DNA of 5,083 nucleotides from Propionibacteriaceae bacterium (GTDB lineage Bacteria > Actinomycetota > Actinomycetes > Propionibacteriales > Propionibacteriaceae). The notes under the pieces were generated by a model that was not told the origin of the DNA, ran no database searches, and was given only the letters and a program-made list of their open reading frames with translations. The position numbers and the translations under genes were made by a program. Where the stretch lies: contig JAJTCL010000248.1 of the NCBI GenBank assembly GCA_021323255.1, positions 1 to 5,083 on the forward strand, given 5' to 3'. The first letter of the stretch is position 1. Every line of letters begins with the position of its first letter. Shown here piece after piece: positions 1-5,083 of this stretch.

Positions 1-1
1 C

Positions 2-487
2 GACTGCCTGGGGCTGATCAATGATCCTCTGGCGTTCCGCAAGTCCAAGACGATCGCAGGCGTCTATGCGGCGCTCAGCAAGTCACGATCGTCAGGGGGC
101 AAACATGACAACAAATCCCGGCGCTACCGCGAAGGCCTGCTTAGCTGTTGCCAGCACAAGCCCCGCCACGACGTTGGTCCTGGTCTGCCCTCCTATTCGC
201 TTAGTTCCGCTATGGTTCTGACCGCCATCTTGACCGCCATTAGTGACCGCTCTGGTGTGTTCGCTGGTGTTCGCTGCCGTCGGATTCCCTTACAGGTAAG
301 GATTTTCGAACACTGGCGAACGGCAGCGGACGCGGTGCCGGTAACTTACAAGCAAGGGGTCACAGGTTCGAGTCCTGTTGCTCCCACGACACGACACCGA
401 GTCAAACGTGGCGTTAGACGAACAGCGGTTCCAGCCCGAAGGCGGCGTGCAACTCCCTCATTTGATCTTCGTTGGGCCGCTGGGTAA
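2..487 (+). CDS. Unrecognised open frame, 5' end outside the window
   Basis: The frame starting at base 2 is open from the window edge to a stop at 485-487. Its first 27 or so codons have strongly G/C-biased third positions, as expected of real coding DNA in this genome; the bias weakens after about base 85. The early translation includes the segment DPLAFRKSKTIAGVYAAL, which I do not recognise. From about base 345 the frame runs through the tRNA fragment, so that part of the product cannot be ancestral. The most likely reading is the 3' end of an element-borne or truncated gene that lost its native stop. It does not resemble a tyrosine integrase C-terminus: no His-x-x-Arg or final Tyr context is seen. 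The internal ATG at 212 has no good ribosome binding site. Confidence 0.25.
   Translation, partial: DCLGLINDPLAFRKSKTIAGVYAALSKSRSSGGKHDNKSRRYREGLLSCCQHKPRHDVGPGLPSYSLSSAMVLTAILTAISDRSGVFAGVRCRRIPLQVRIFEHWRTAADAVPVTYKQGVTGSSPVAPTTRHRVKRGVRRTAVPARRRRATPSFDLRWAAG
219..250. repeat. Three short direct repeats, possible integrase arm sites
   Basis: TGACCGCCAT occurs at 219-228 and again at 231-240, and its first seven bases (TGACCGC) recur at 244-250. Start-to-start spacing is 12 and 13 bases. Regularly spaced short repeats beside a tRNA attachment core are what arm-type integrase binding sites look like. That role is inference from position and spacing. Confidence 0.6.
257..276. repeat. Perfect tandem repeat, 2 x 10 bp
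   Basis: GTGTTCGCTG is present twice with no gap (257-266 and 267-276). It lies between the TGACCGC repeats and the tRNA fragment. It could be a second class of recombinase or excisionase binding site, or a simple duplication. Confidence 0.7.
288..301. repeat. Inverted repeat near the attachment core
   Basis: CCTTAC at 288-293 and GTAAGG at 296-301 are perfect reverse complements separated by AG. The same TTAC/GTAA motif forms a smaller dyad at 341-349 (GTAA-C-TTAC), exactly where the tRNA homology begins. This pairing suggests core-type recombinase sites, but no binding is shown by the sequence. Confidence 0.5.
345..386 (+). other. tRNA-Val(TAC) 3' fragment, probable attachment site core
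   Basis: Reading backwards from the acceptor end, the fragment contains the discriminator A (386), the 3' acceptor strand TGCTCCC (379-385), a perfect T-arm with ACAGG/CCTGT stem (362-366, 374-378) around TTCGAGT, the variable loop GGGTC, the 3' anticodon stem strand GCAAG, and the loop CTTACAA with anticodon TAC (347-349), which reads valine GTA codons. The bases left of 345 do not pair with the anticodon stem, and no GGGAGCA acceptor strand or D-arm is found upstream, so the gene is a 3' piece only. CCA is not encoded. This is the classic scar of site-specific integration into the 3' half of a tRNA gene. An old duplicated tRNA remnant is the alternative. Confidence 0.8.
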
Positions 488-1209
488 ACCGCTCGGCTGC
501 ATCGATCACCTTCGGCAACAGGTGAATGTCGCCCACACTGTTGAGGCCAGGTGTTCGCGGTTGGCTGTTGCTCACCCCACGGGCCGCGGGTGATGGCCTT
601 GATCGTCTGCAGAGCAACGCCACGCTCGGCACAGACGGTGGCGAGTTCGGAAAACTCCGCCAGGTACGCCGCGTTCAACGACATGGGGTAGTTGTAGGGC
701 AGCAGCACGGCGTCGAAGGGATACTGCTCGAGCGAGCGCAGGTGCTGCCTGGCCACCGTTACCCCGTGCCCGGTGACGCCGATGTAGCGCACCAGTCCTT
801 CCGCCTGTGCCTCGATCACAGCCTCGATTGCGCCGCCGCCGGCGAACGCGGTCTCCCATTCGTCGGGATCGACCAGGTTATGCAGCTGTATCAGGTCGAC
901 ATGGTCGGTACGCAGCCGCTCCAGCGAGCGTTCGATCTCCTCAAAGGCGAGGGCCCGGGTCCGCTCCCCTGTCTTGGTGGCCAGGAAGAACTCGTCACGA
1001 TGGGCCTTCATCCAGGGCCCGAGCCGGAGCTCGGCGTCACCGTAACTGGCCGCGGTGTCGATGTGGTTGATCCCGTGCGCGCGGATCAACTCCATGGTCT
1101 GATCCGCCTCCTGCTGGCTGACGTTGCCGATGGCGGCGGCGCCGAAGATGACTCGCGTGCTGTCGTGACCGGTTGGACCGAAAGGCTGCTGCTGGATCAT
1201 GCCGCCCAT
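414..1209 (-). pseudogene. Aldo/keto reductase, broken by a ~70 bp internal deletion
   Basis: The N-terminal 221 codons encode an aldo/keto reductase (NADPH-dependent carbonyl reductase, TIM barrel, cytoplasmic). The catalytic tetrad is visible: D51 and Y56 in HIDTAASYGDAE, K79 in LATKTGE and H110 in LIQLHN. After W221 (codon 547-549) the family's usual stretch of about 24 residues is missing. One base later, in another frame, the normal C-terminus resumes at base 545 as LNSVGDIHLLPKVIDAAERF and ends PLFV at a TAA (414-416). The lesion is therefore a deletion of about 71 bases (size inferred from family length) that also shifts the frame. Read without correction, the frame runs on to 346 across the tRNA fragment, giving a false tail (GATGLEPVTPCL). 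The start is ATG 1209 or ATG 1200; neither has a strong ribosome binding site. The start lies 6 bases past the stop of the deazaflavin gene, as in an operon. Confidence 0.85.
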
Positions 1210-1215
1210 TCTGCG

Positions 1216-1670
1216 CTACGGCCGATCCTCGCGGCGTTCGGCCAGCAGAACAGGGATTTGTCGCTTGGTCCTCTCCTGATACCTCGCGTACGTCGGATAG
1301 GCCTCGACGGCCCGCTGCCACCAGATTTCCCGCTCCTCACCATGCAGCTCTCGCGCGGTGGCGTCGAAGCGCTCGGCACCGTCCTGCACCATCAGTGCCT
1401 CAGGATCTGCTTTGAGGTTCAGATACCACTTGGGATTCCTCGCTGCACCGCCCTTGGAGGCGACCATGGCGTACTTGCCGTCATGCTCCACCCGCATCAA
1501 CGGGAATTTCCTGACTTGCCGGTCTTGCGGCCGCGGGTGGTAAAGATCACGACCGGCCGGCGGGTGCCGGCAAGCGTGTTGGCCTCCCGCCCCTCGGTGG
1601 CTTCGTAACGCTCAACCTAATCGCGTACCCACTTTTGCGAGCTTGGCGCGTAGTCCCCCGTTAGTGACAC
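1216..1670 (-). pseudogene. Ddn-like deazaflavin (F420) nitroreductase family gene, two lesions
   Basis: The protein belongs to the DUF385/Ddn family, small split-barrel oxidoreductases of about 150 residues that use coenzyme F420. The ancestral gene can be rebuilt from GTG 1670: 17 codons (TGDYAPSSQKWVRD), then an in-frame TAG (1617-1619) where the family normally has Gln, then VERYEATEGREANTLAG and the cofactor-binding segment TTRGRKTGK. At 1513-1515 one base is missing. The frame then moves to the segment RKFPLMRVEHDGKYAMVASK, followed by GGAARNPKWYLNLKADP, to the TAG at 1216-1218. Total length matches the family, so nothing else is lost. The nonsense and frameshift lesions together argue for a dead gene rather than one sequencing error. 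The downstream fragment could start at TTG 1500, but it would lack the N-terminal third of the barrel. The gene begins 7 bases after ahpE. Confidence 0.85.
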
Positions 1671-1677
1671 CTGGCCA

Positions 1678-2160
1678 TCATAGATTTGCAGCGGCTGTGA
1701 GCACGGCAGCCAGTTCCCGGGGCTCATTGATCTGGTTGACCTGCAGCCACCTGATCAGGCCTGCGGAGTCCACGATGAAGCTGCCGCGCCGCGCGCACCC
1801 GGCTTGTTCGTCGAAGACGCCATACGCTCGCGCAATCGCCCCGTGCGGCCAGTGATCGCTCAGCAGATCGAACCGGAACCCTTCCGCGTCGGCGTAGGCC
1901 CGCAGGGTGTACATCGCATCGCAGGAGACAGCCAGCACGCGGGCACCCAGAGCCACGAACCGCTCATGATCATCCCGAACTGCCGCGAGCTCGTCGCGGC
2001 AGATGCTGGAGAACGCCCAAGGGTAGAAGATGATCACCGCTGGTGCACCCCGCAGGCTGCTCACCGTCAGCAATTCACCATGTTGGTTGCGAGCCGTAAA
2101 GCTCGGAGCCGGCTGACCGAGACCCACCGTCTCCGATGCGCCCGATTGGACCCGACTCAC
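1678..2160 (-). CDS. ahpE: AhpE-type peroxiredoxin
   Basis: A thiol peroxidase that reduces hydrogen peroxide, organic peroxides and peroxynitrite in the cytoplasm. The thioredoxin-fold body is complete: GQPAPSFTARNQHG near the N-terminus, the peroxidatic motif PWAFSSIC with C54 (P-x3-S-x2-C, Ser in place of the more common Thr), LLSDHWPHGA at 99-108, YGVFDEQAG at 113-121, and the conserved Arg R125 in RRGSFIVD. From memory, M. tuberculosis AhpE uses Cys45 and Arg116, the same 71-residue spacing. Two further cysteines, C80 and C122, are present. I chose GTG 2160 because it overlaps the upstream stop as GTGA, suggesting translational coupling. GTG 2127 would give a protein closest to the M. 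tuberculosis length. ATG 2202 would overlap the upstream gene by 46 bases and is less likely. The gene is intact, unlike the next two in the operon. Confidence 0.9.
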   Translation of the reverse strand: MSRVQSGASETVGLGQPAPSFTARNQHGELLTVSSLRGAPAVIIFYPWAFSSICRDELAAVRDDHERFVALGARVLAVSCDAMYTLRAYADAEGFRFDLLSDHWPHGAIARAYGVFDEQAGCARRGSFIVDSAGLIRWLQVNQINEPRELAAVLTAAANL

Positions 2161-2582
2161 CGACGCGAGCCCCTGGGCCGTACCAGCTTGGTAGCCGTCC
2201 AATCAGAGGACACCGGCACGCTGTTGGTCAGGGCCAGGCCGGCAGTCACGGCCGCTTCGGCCAGGTCGGCGGCGTCGACATAGCCGCTCCGTCCAACCTT
2301 CGGCGTCATCAACCAGATATAGCCGGCGGAGGTGAGATCGGTCAGCGCATCGACCAGGCTGTCGACCAGGTCACCGTCACCGTCACGCCACCACAACAGC
2401 ACCAGGTCGACGGCCTCCAACGCCTCTTCAATGAGCTCGCCATCGATCGCATCCTCGACCATGATCCGCACGTCGTCGTCGACGTCCTCATCCCAGCCGA
2501 GCTCCTGTACGACGAGACCGCGGGCTAGGCCAAGCTTGTCACTCAAACTCCTGGATCCCCCCGTACCGGCTGTGGAGGTCAC
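2157..2582 (-). CDS. DUF3052 family protein
   Basis: A 141-residue acidic protein of the actinobacterial DUF3052 family, whose function is not established. Recognisable segments in order are SLSDKLGL (12-19), the acidic VVQELGWDEDVDDDVR (24-39), VDLVLLWWRDGDGDLVDSL (58-76), IWLMTPKVGRSG (89-100) and a Trp-containing end (DWTATKLV, 127-134). The start is GTG 2582: GGAGG at 2588-2592 sits 5 bases upstream, an ideal ribosome binding site. The in-frame ATG at 2606 adds eight residues and has no such signal. It is the first gene of the minus-strand cluster and overlaps ahpE by 4 bases. As I recall, M. tuberculosis has the same pair (Rv2239c-Rv2238c) divergent from aceE. No signal peptide or membrane segment is seen. 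Confidence 0.92.
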   Translation of the reverse strand: MTSTAGTGGSRSLSDKLGLARGLVVQELGWDEDVDDDVRIMVEDAIDGELIEEALEAVDLVLLWWRDGDGDLVDSLVDALTDLTSAGYIWLMTPKVGRSGYVDAADLAEAAVTAGLALTNSVPVSSDWTATKLVRPRGSRR

Positions 2583-2587
2583 GCAAA

Positions 2588-2592
2588 CCTCC
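2588..2592 (-). promoter_or_regulatory. Ribosome binding site of the DUF3052 gene
   Basis: GGAGG on the minus strand is followed by TTTGC and then GTG at 2580-2582. The spacing of 5 bases makes GTG the likely start rather than the ATG at 2606, which lies upstream of this site. Confidence 0.8.
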
Positions 2593-2895
2593 GCGATGTC
2601 GACCAAGAGGAGTGGCGGCCGCGGCGCGCAGAAGCGCTTTCCTCACGGCGAGAAGAGATCCCGCTCATCCCGGCGTGCCGCCTCCTTTCAGCCCTGGTCC
2701 CCACTAGCACCGAAACCATCAATTCTGTCCGGGTGAACCTCTTGGGCACAGCCTGCCAGAGGCACGCTGCCCCGCGTAACCCCACGTCGCCGTTGGAGCG
2801 CACCGCAGATCGGGCACCGCTGATCGGAGGACGAGCGAGGCGACCCGCTTTTCGTCTCGAAGCGAGGACGACGGCCGCGGACGCTCGATGTTCGC

Positions 2896-2914
2896 AGCGA
2901 GCGAGCGAGCGAGC
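2896..2914. repeat. AGCG tetranucleotide run (4.75 units)
   Basis: AGCG is repeated four times and followed by AGC. The surrounding 2826-2915 is rich in related GAGCG/CGAGG words. Short tetranucleotide runs can change length by slippage, but at fewer than five units and outside a gene any effect is speculative. Confidence 0.75.
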
Positions 2915-2937
2915 CATCAAACAGAGCACGATCCGCC

Positions 2938-2954
2938 GCGACGCGGAGCGTCGC
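2938..2954. repeat. GC-rich hairpin, 7 bp stem and 3 nt loop
   Basis: GCGACGC and GCGTCGC pair perfectly around GGA. No T-run follows on either strand, so it is not an obvious intrinsic terminator. It lies upstream of aceE, where it could be an operator or part of a leader RNA. Confidence 0.6.
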
Positions 2955-2980
2955 AGCCTAAACAGCATCTGGCCCACCGC

Positions 2981-3041
2981 GGGGTGCAGTTGATCATGCG
3001 GAAGTGACAGGATGGGTGTGCAACGTTGCGATCTGCACCCC
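2981..3041. repeat. Long-spaced 9 bp inverted repeat upstream of aceE
   Basis: GGGGTGCAG (2981-2989) is exactly complementary in reverse to CTGCACCCC (3033-3041), with 43 bases between. The right arm ends 38 bases before the aceE ATG. The interval also contains the palindrome TGATCA (2991-2996) and GCAACGTTGC (3020-3029). Possible roles are a pair of regulator half-sites or a leader stem-loop; neither is proven. Confidence 0.55.
3020..3029. promoter_or_regulatory. 10 bp palindrome, possible operator of aceE
   Basis: GCAACGTTGC is a perfect palindrome centred about 55 bases upstream of the aceE start codon, inside the longer inverted repeat. The position fits a repressor site, but I do not recognise it as the site of a known actinobacterial regulator of pyruvate dehydrogenase. 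Confidence 0.3.
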
Positions 3042-3068
3042 AGCCCCCACCGGAGTTGGATGAGACGT

Positions 3069-3074
3069 AAGGAG
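3069..3074 (+). promoter_or_regulatory. Ribosome binding site of aceE
   Basis: AAGGAG lies 5 bases (CTTTC) upstream of the ATG at 3080-3082. It supports this start over the other upstream ATG codons, which are out of frame. Confidence 0.85.
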
Positions 3075-3079
3075 CTTTC

Positions 3080-5083
3080 ATGGCTACGCCAGGACCTCAT
3101 CCCGCCATCACCGCTGACGGCTTGCCAAGCCAATTACCCGACATCGACCCTGATGAGACTGGCGACTGGCTCGAGTCACTGGACGGCCTGCTGCAGGAGA
3201 AAGGAAGGAACCGAGCCCGGTTCATCATGCTCAAGCTGCTTGAGCAAGCCCGAGCGCGGCAAGTAGGCCTGCCTGCGCTGCGGAGCAGCGATTACATCAA
3301 CACGATTCCACCTGAAGCCGAGCCCTGGTTCCCTGGTGATGAGCACATCGAGCGCCGGATTCGTGCATTCATCCGATGGAATGCGGCGATCATGGTGAGC
3401 AAGGCCAATCGCAAGGGCCTCGAGGTCGGCGGTCACATCGCGACCTACCAGAGTGCCGCCAGCCTGTATGAGGTCGGCTTCAACCATTTCTTCCGAGGCA
3501 AGGATCATCCCGGCGGCGGTGACCACGTCTTCATCCAGGGCCATGCGTCTCCCGGTATCTATGCTCGGGCGTACCTCGAAGGACGGCTCACCACCGAACA
3601 ACTGGACTCCTTCCGGCAGGAAGTCTCGCACGGACCCGGCAAGGGACTTTCCTCCTACCCACACCCCAGGCTGATGCCGCACTTCTGGGAGTTCCCGACA
3701 GTGTCCATGGGCATTGGCGCCATCAACTCGATCTACCAGGCCCGGTTCAACCGTTACCTGCACAACCGCGGCATCAAAGACACGTCCCAACAACGCATCT
3801 GGGGGTTTCTCGGGGACGGGGAGATGGGGGAGCCGGAGTCGCTGGGAGCCATCGGACTGCCGGCACGGGAAGAGCTCGACAACCTCACATGGGTGATCAA
3901 CTGCAACCTGCAACAACTGGATGGTCCGGTTCGCGGCAATGGCAAGATCGTCCAAGAGCTCGAGTCGATCTTCCTCGGCGCCGGCTGGAACGTGATCAAG
4001 GTGTTGTGGGGCCGCGACTGGGATCCTCTGCTGGCTGCGGATGCGCATGGGGCGCTGGTGAACAAGATGAACACCACGCCGGACGGCCAGTTCCAGACCT
4101 ACCTGGTGGAGGACGGCGCCTACATCCGTAACAACTTCTTCTCCGATCCGCGGTTGCAGAAGATGGTCTCGGGAATGTCCGACGATCAGATCAAGGTGCT
4201 CTCCCGCGGCGGACACGACTACCGCAAGGTGTACGCGGCGTTCAAGGCAGCTACCGAGCACGTCGGACAGCCGACTGTGATCTTGGCGCAAACAGTCAAG
4301 GGTTGGACCATCGACGCCCTCGAGGGCAAGAACGCCACCCACCAGATGAAGAAGTTGACCACGAAAGACCTCAAGACCTTCCGCGACCGGCTCTACTTGG
4401 AGATCCCCGACCGGGCACTGGAGGACGCGTACAACCCTCCCTACTACCACCCCGGAAACGACTCAGATGAGATCAAGTACCTGCAGGAGCGGCGCCGGGA
4501 GTTGATGGGCTACCTCCCCGAGCGTCGGGTACGCCCGACGATCATCAAACTGCCGGGCGATGAGGTTTACGCACCGCTGATGGAGCCGGCTGGGGAGAAG
4601 ACCAAGGTAGCCACCACCCAGGCGTTTGTGCGGCTGCTCCGGGACCTCATGCGGGATAAGGAGATCGGTCACCGGATCGTGCCGATCGCGCCGGATGAGT
4701 TCCGTACCTTCGGCATGGACTCGATGTTCCCGACCGCCAAGATCTACAACCCACATGGCCAGACCTACGAGTCGGTCGACCGCAAGCTGCTGCTGTCGTA
4801 CAAGGAATCCGAGAAGGGGCAGCTGCTGCACGAGGGGATCTCGGAGGTCGGCGCCATGGGTTCGGTGATCGCGGCCGGCTCGGCATACGCCATGCACGGC
4901 GAACCCATGATTCCGTTCTATATCTTCTATTCAATGTTCGGCTTCCAACGGACCGGCGACTGGATCTGGGCGATGGCGGACCAATTGGCGCGCGGGTTCC
5001 TGCTCGGCGCTACCGCAGGTCGCACCACACTCACAGGCGAGGGTCTACAGCATGCGGACGGCCACTCGCCGTTGCTCGCCAGT
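3080..5083 (+). CDS. aceE: Pyruvate dehydrogenase E1 component, homodimeric (3' end outside window)
   Basis: The enzyme decarboxylates pyruvate with thiamine diphosphate and passes the acetyl group to the E2 lipoyl domain, feeding acetyl-CoA to the TCA cycle. The frame is open for 668 codons from ATG 3080 to the last base. The family is about 900-930 residues long, so roughly 250 C-terminal residues are missing. Visible elements, in order: SLDGLLQEKGRNRARFIMLK near the N-terminus; active-site H155 in GHASPGIYARA; the thiamine diphosphate/Mg motif from GDGEMGEPES (245-254) to NCNLQQLDGPVRGNGK (274 on), with D246 and N276; KNATHQMKK with H421, matching the mobile-loop His of the E. coli enzyme; and the cofactor Glu E589 in HEGISEVGAMG, then FYIFYSMFGFQRTGDW. 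There are no stops or frameshifts. The start has a strong ribosome binding site, and the gene is divergent from the DUF3052 operon. Confidence 0.97.
   Translation, partial: MATPGPHPAITADGLPSQLPDIDPDETGDWLESLDGLLQEKGRNRARFIMLKLLEQARARQVGLPALRSSDYINTIPPEAEPWFPGDEHIERRIRAFIRWNAAIMVSKANRKGLEVGGHIATYQSAASLYEVGFNHFFRGKDHPGGGDHVFIQGHASPGIYARAYLEGRLTTEQLDSFRQEVSHGPGKGLSSYPHPRLMPHFWEFPTVSMGIGAINSIYQARFNRYLHNRGIKDTSQQRIWGFLGDGEMGEPESLGAIGLPAREELDNLTWVINCNLQQLDGPVRGNGKIVQELESIFLGAGWNVIKVLWGRDWDPLLAADAHGALVNKMNTTPDGQFQTYLVEDGAYIRNNFFSDPRLQKMVSGMSDDQIKVLSRGGHDYRKVYAAFKAATEHVGQPTVILAQTVKGWTIDALEGKNATHQMKKLTTKDLKTFRDRLYLEIPDRALEDAYNPPYYHPGNDSDEIKYLQERRRELMGYLPERRVRPTIIKLPGDEVYAPLMEPAGEKTKVATTQAFVRLLRDLMRDKEIGHRIVPIAPDEFRTFGMDSMFPTAKIYNPHGQTYESVDRKLLLSYKESEKGQLLHEGISEVGAMGSVIAAGSAYAMHGEPMIPFYIFYSMFGFQRTGDWIWAMADQLARGFLLGATAGRTTLTGEGLQHADGHSPLLAS

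Larger units (their letters stand above)
1..386. mobile_element. Putative end of an integrated element (att junction side)
   Basis: This stretch has the layout of one end of an element integrated at a tRNA gene. A tRNA 3' fragment without its 5' half sits at 345-386. Immediately to its left are short direct repeats (219-250, 257-276) and a dyad (288-301), which are the kinds of sequence that serve as arm and core sites for tyrosine integrases. The host genes to the right are chromosomal housekeeping types, so the element would lie to the left, outside the window. No integrase, excisionase or replication gene can be read here, so the element type is unknown. The tRNA fragment is directly visible; the element is inference. 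Confidence 0.45.
2593..3068. other. Divergent intergenic region between the DUF3052 gene and aceE
   Basis: About 475 bases separate the two divergent genes. The frames that stay open here (for example 2733-2993 on the plus strand and 2579-3133 on the minus strand) are rich in Arg and Ser, resemble no family I know and lack ribosome binding sites, so I treat the region as non-coding. It must hold promoters for both directions, but I see no pair of -35 and -10 boxes good enough to mark. It contains an AGCG run, a GC-rich hairpin, a long-spaced inverted repeat and a palindrome, listed separately. As I recall, M. tuberculosis has a small hypothetical gene (Rv2240c) in this position; no equivalent is evident. 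Confidence 0.6.

Noticed and set aside
105..221. Possible 38-codon gene after an AGGGGG motif
   Set aside because: A purine-rich stretch precedes ATG 105, but the translation is unremarkable and the competing frame from base 2 has better codon bias.
212..487. 91-codon plus-strand frame starting at ATG 212
   Set aside because: It reads through the integrase-site-like repeats and the tRNA fragment and ends inside the reductase pseudogene. Kept only as part of the open-ended frame from base 2.
526..1608. Long plus-strand open frame (360 codons)
   Set aside because: It runs antisense to the aldo/keto reductase and deazaflavin pseudogenes, which have recognisable motifs. No family resemblance and no ribosome binding site.
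2161..2202. Longer ahpE start at ATG 2202
   Set aside because: It would add 14 residues with no family counterpart and overlap DUF3052 by 46 bases. GTG 2160 gives a coupled GTGA overlap.
2733..2993. Plus-strand open frame of 86 codons upstream of aceE
   Set aside because: No ribosome binding site, low-complexity Arg/Ala composition and no recognisable family.
2990..3018. TTGATC as a -35 box for aceE
   Set aside because: No -10-like hexamer lies at 16-18 bases downstream; the sequence there is TGGGTG.
2579..3133. Minus-strand open frame of 184 codons over the divergent spacer
   Set aside because: Arg/Ser-rich with no known motifs. It overlaps the aceE start and the DUF3052 ribosome binding site, so it is probably chance.
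3176..4450. Long minus-strand open frame (424 codons)
   Set aside because: It lies entirely opposite aceE, whose plus-strand frame carries clear family motifs. The minus translation (VEPVAEGLEVF-type sequence) is a mirror of high-GC codon bias.
1..5083. CRISPR arrays, retron or toxin-antitoxin style defence modules
   Set aside because: No spaced repeat array, reverse transcriptase or paired small genes are seen. All recognisable genes are ordinary redox or central-metabolism genes.

Overview
The window is high-GC chromosomal DNA from an actinobacterium. Three things point there. It carries a DUF3052 protein, a family I know only from Actinobacteria. It encodes a nitroreductase-like protein of the F420/deazaflavin (Ddn/DUF385) family. 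The gene order ahpE - DUF3052 - divergent aceE matches what I recall of Mycobacterium tuberculosis Rv2238c-Rv2241. The exact genus cannot be fixed from the sequence.

Region 1 (1-386) looks like the end of an integrated element. It holds the tail of an unrecognised reading frame, two sets of short direct repeats (219-250 and 257-276), an inverted repeat (288-301), and a 42-base 3' fragment of a tRNA-Val(TAC) gene (345-386) with no 5' half. Together this reads as an attachment-site junction of a tyrosine-recombinase element, with the element to the left and the host chromosome to the right. No integrase is visible.

Region 2 (414-2582, minus strand) is a very tightly packed set of four genes, read from right to left: DUF3052, AhpE-type peroxiredoxin, Ddn-like deazaflavin oxidoreductase and aldo/keto reductase. 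The junctions are a 4-base GTGA overlap, a 7-base gap and a 6-base gap, so they were probably one operon with a redox theme. The two promoter-proximal genes are intact. The two distal genes, nearest the putative integration site, are broken: the deazaflavin gene has an in-frame TAG and a one-base frameshift, and the aldo/keto reductase has lost about 70 bases just before its C-terminal segment.

Region 3 (2583-3079) is a roughly 500-base divergent intergenic region with no convincing gene. It contains an AGCG tetranucleotide run, a GC-rich hairpin, a long-spaced 9-base inverted repeat and a 10-base palindrome upstream of aceE.

Region 4 (3080-5083, plus strand) is the first 668 codons of aceE, the homodimeric E1 component of pyruvate dehydrogenase. 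It starts at a well-placed ribosome binding site and is still open at the window end. The long minus-strand frame opposite it is a shadow.

I found no previously undescribed system. The most interesting content is the island-type tRNA junction beside an operon whose distal half has decayed.
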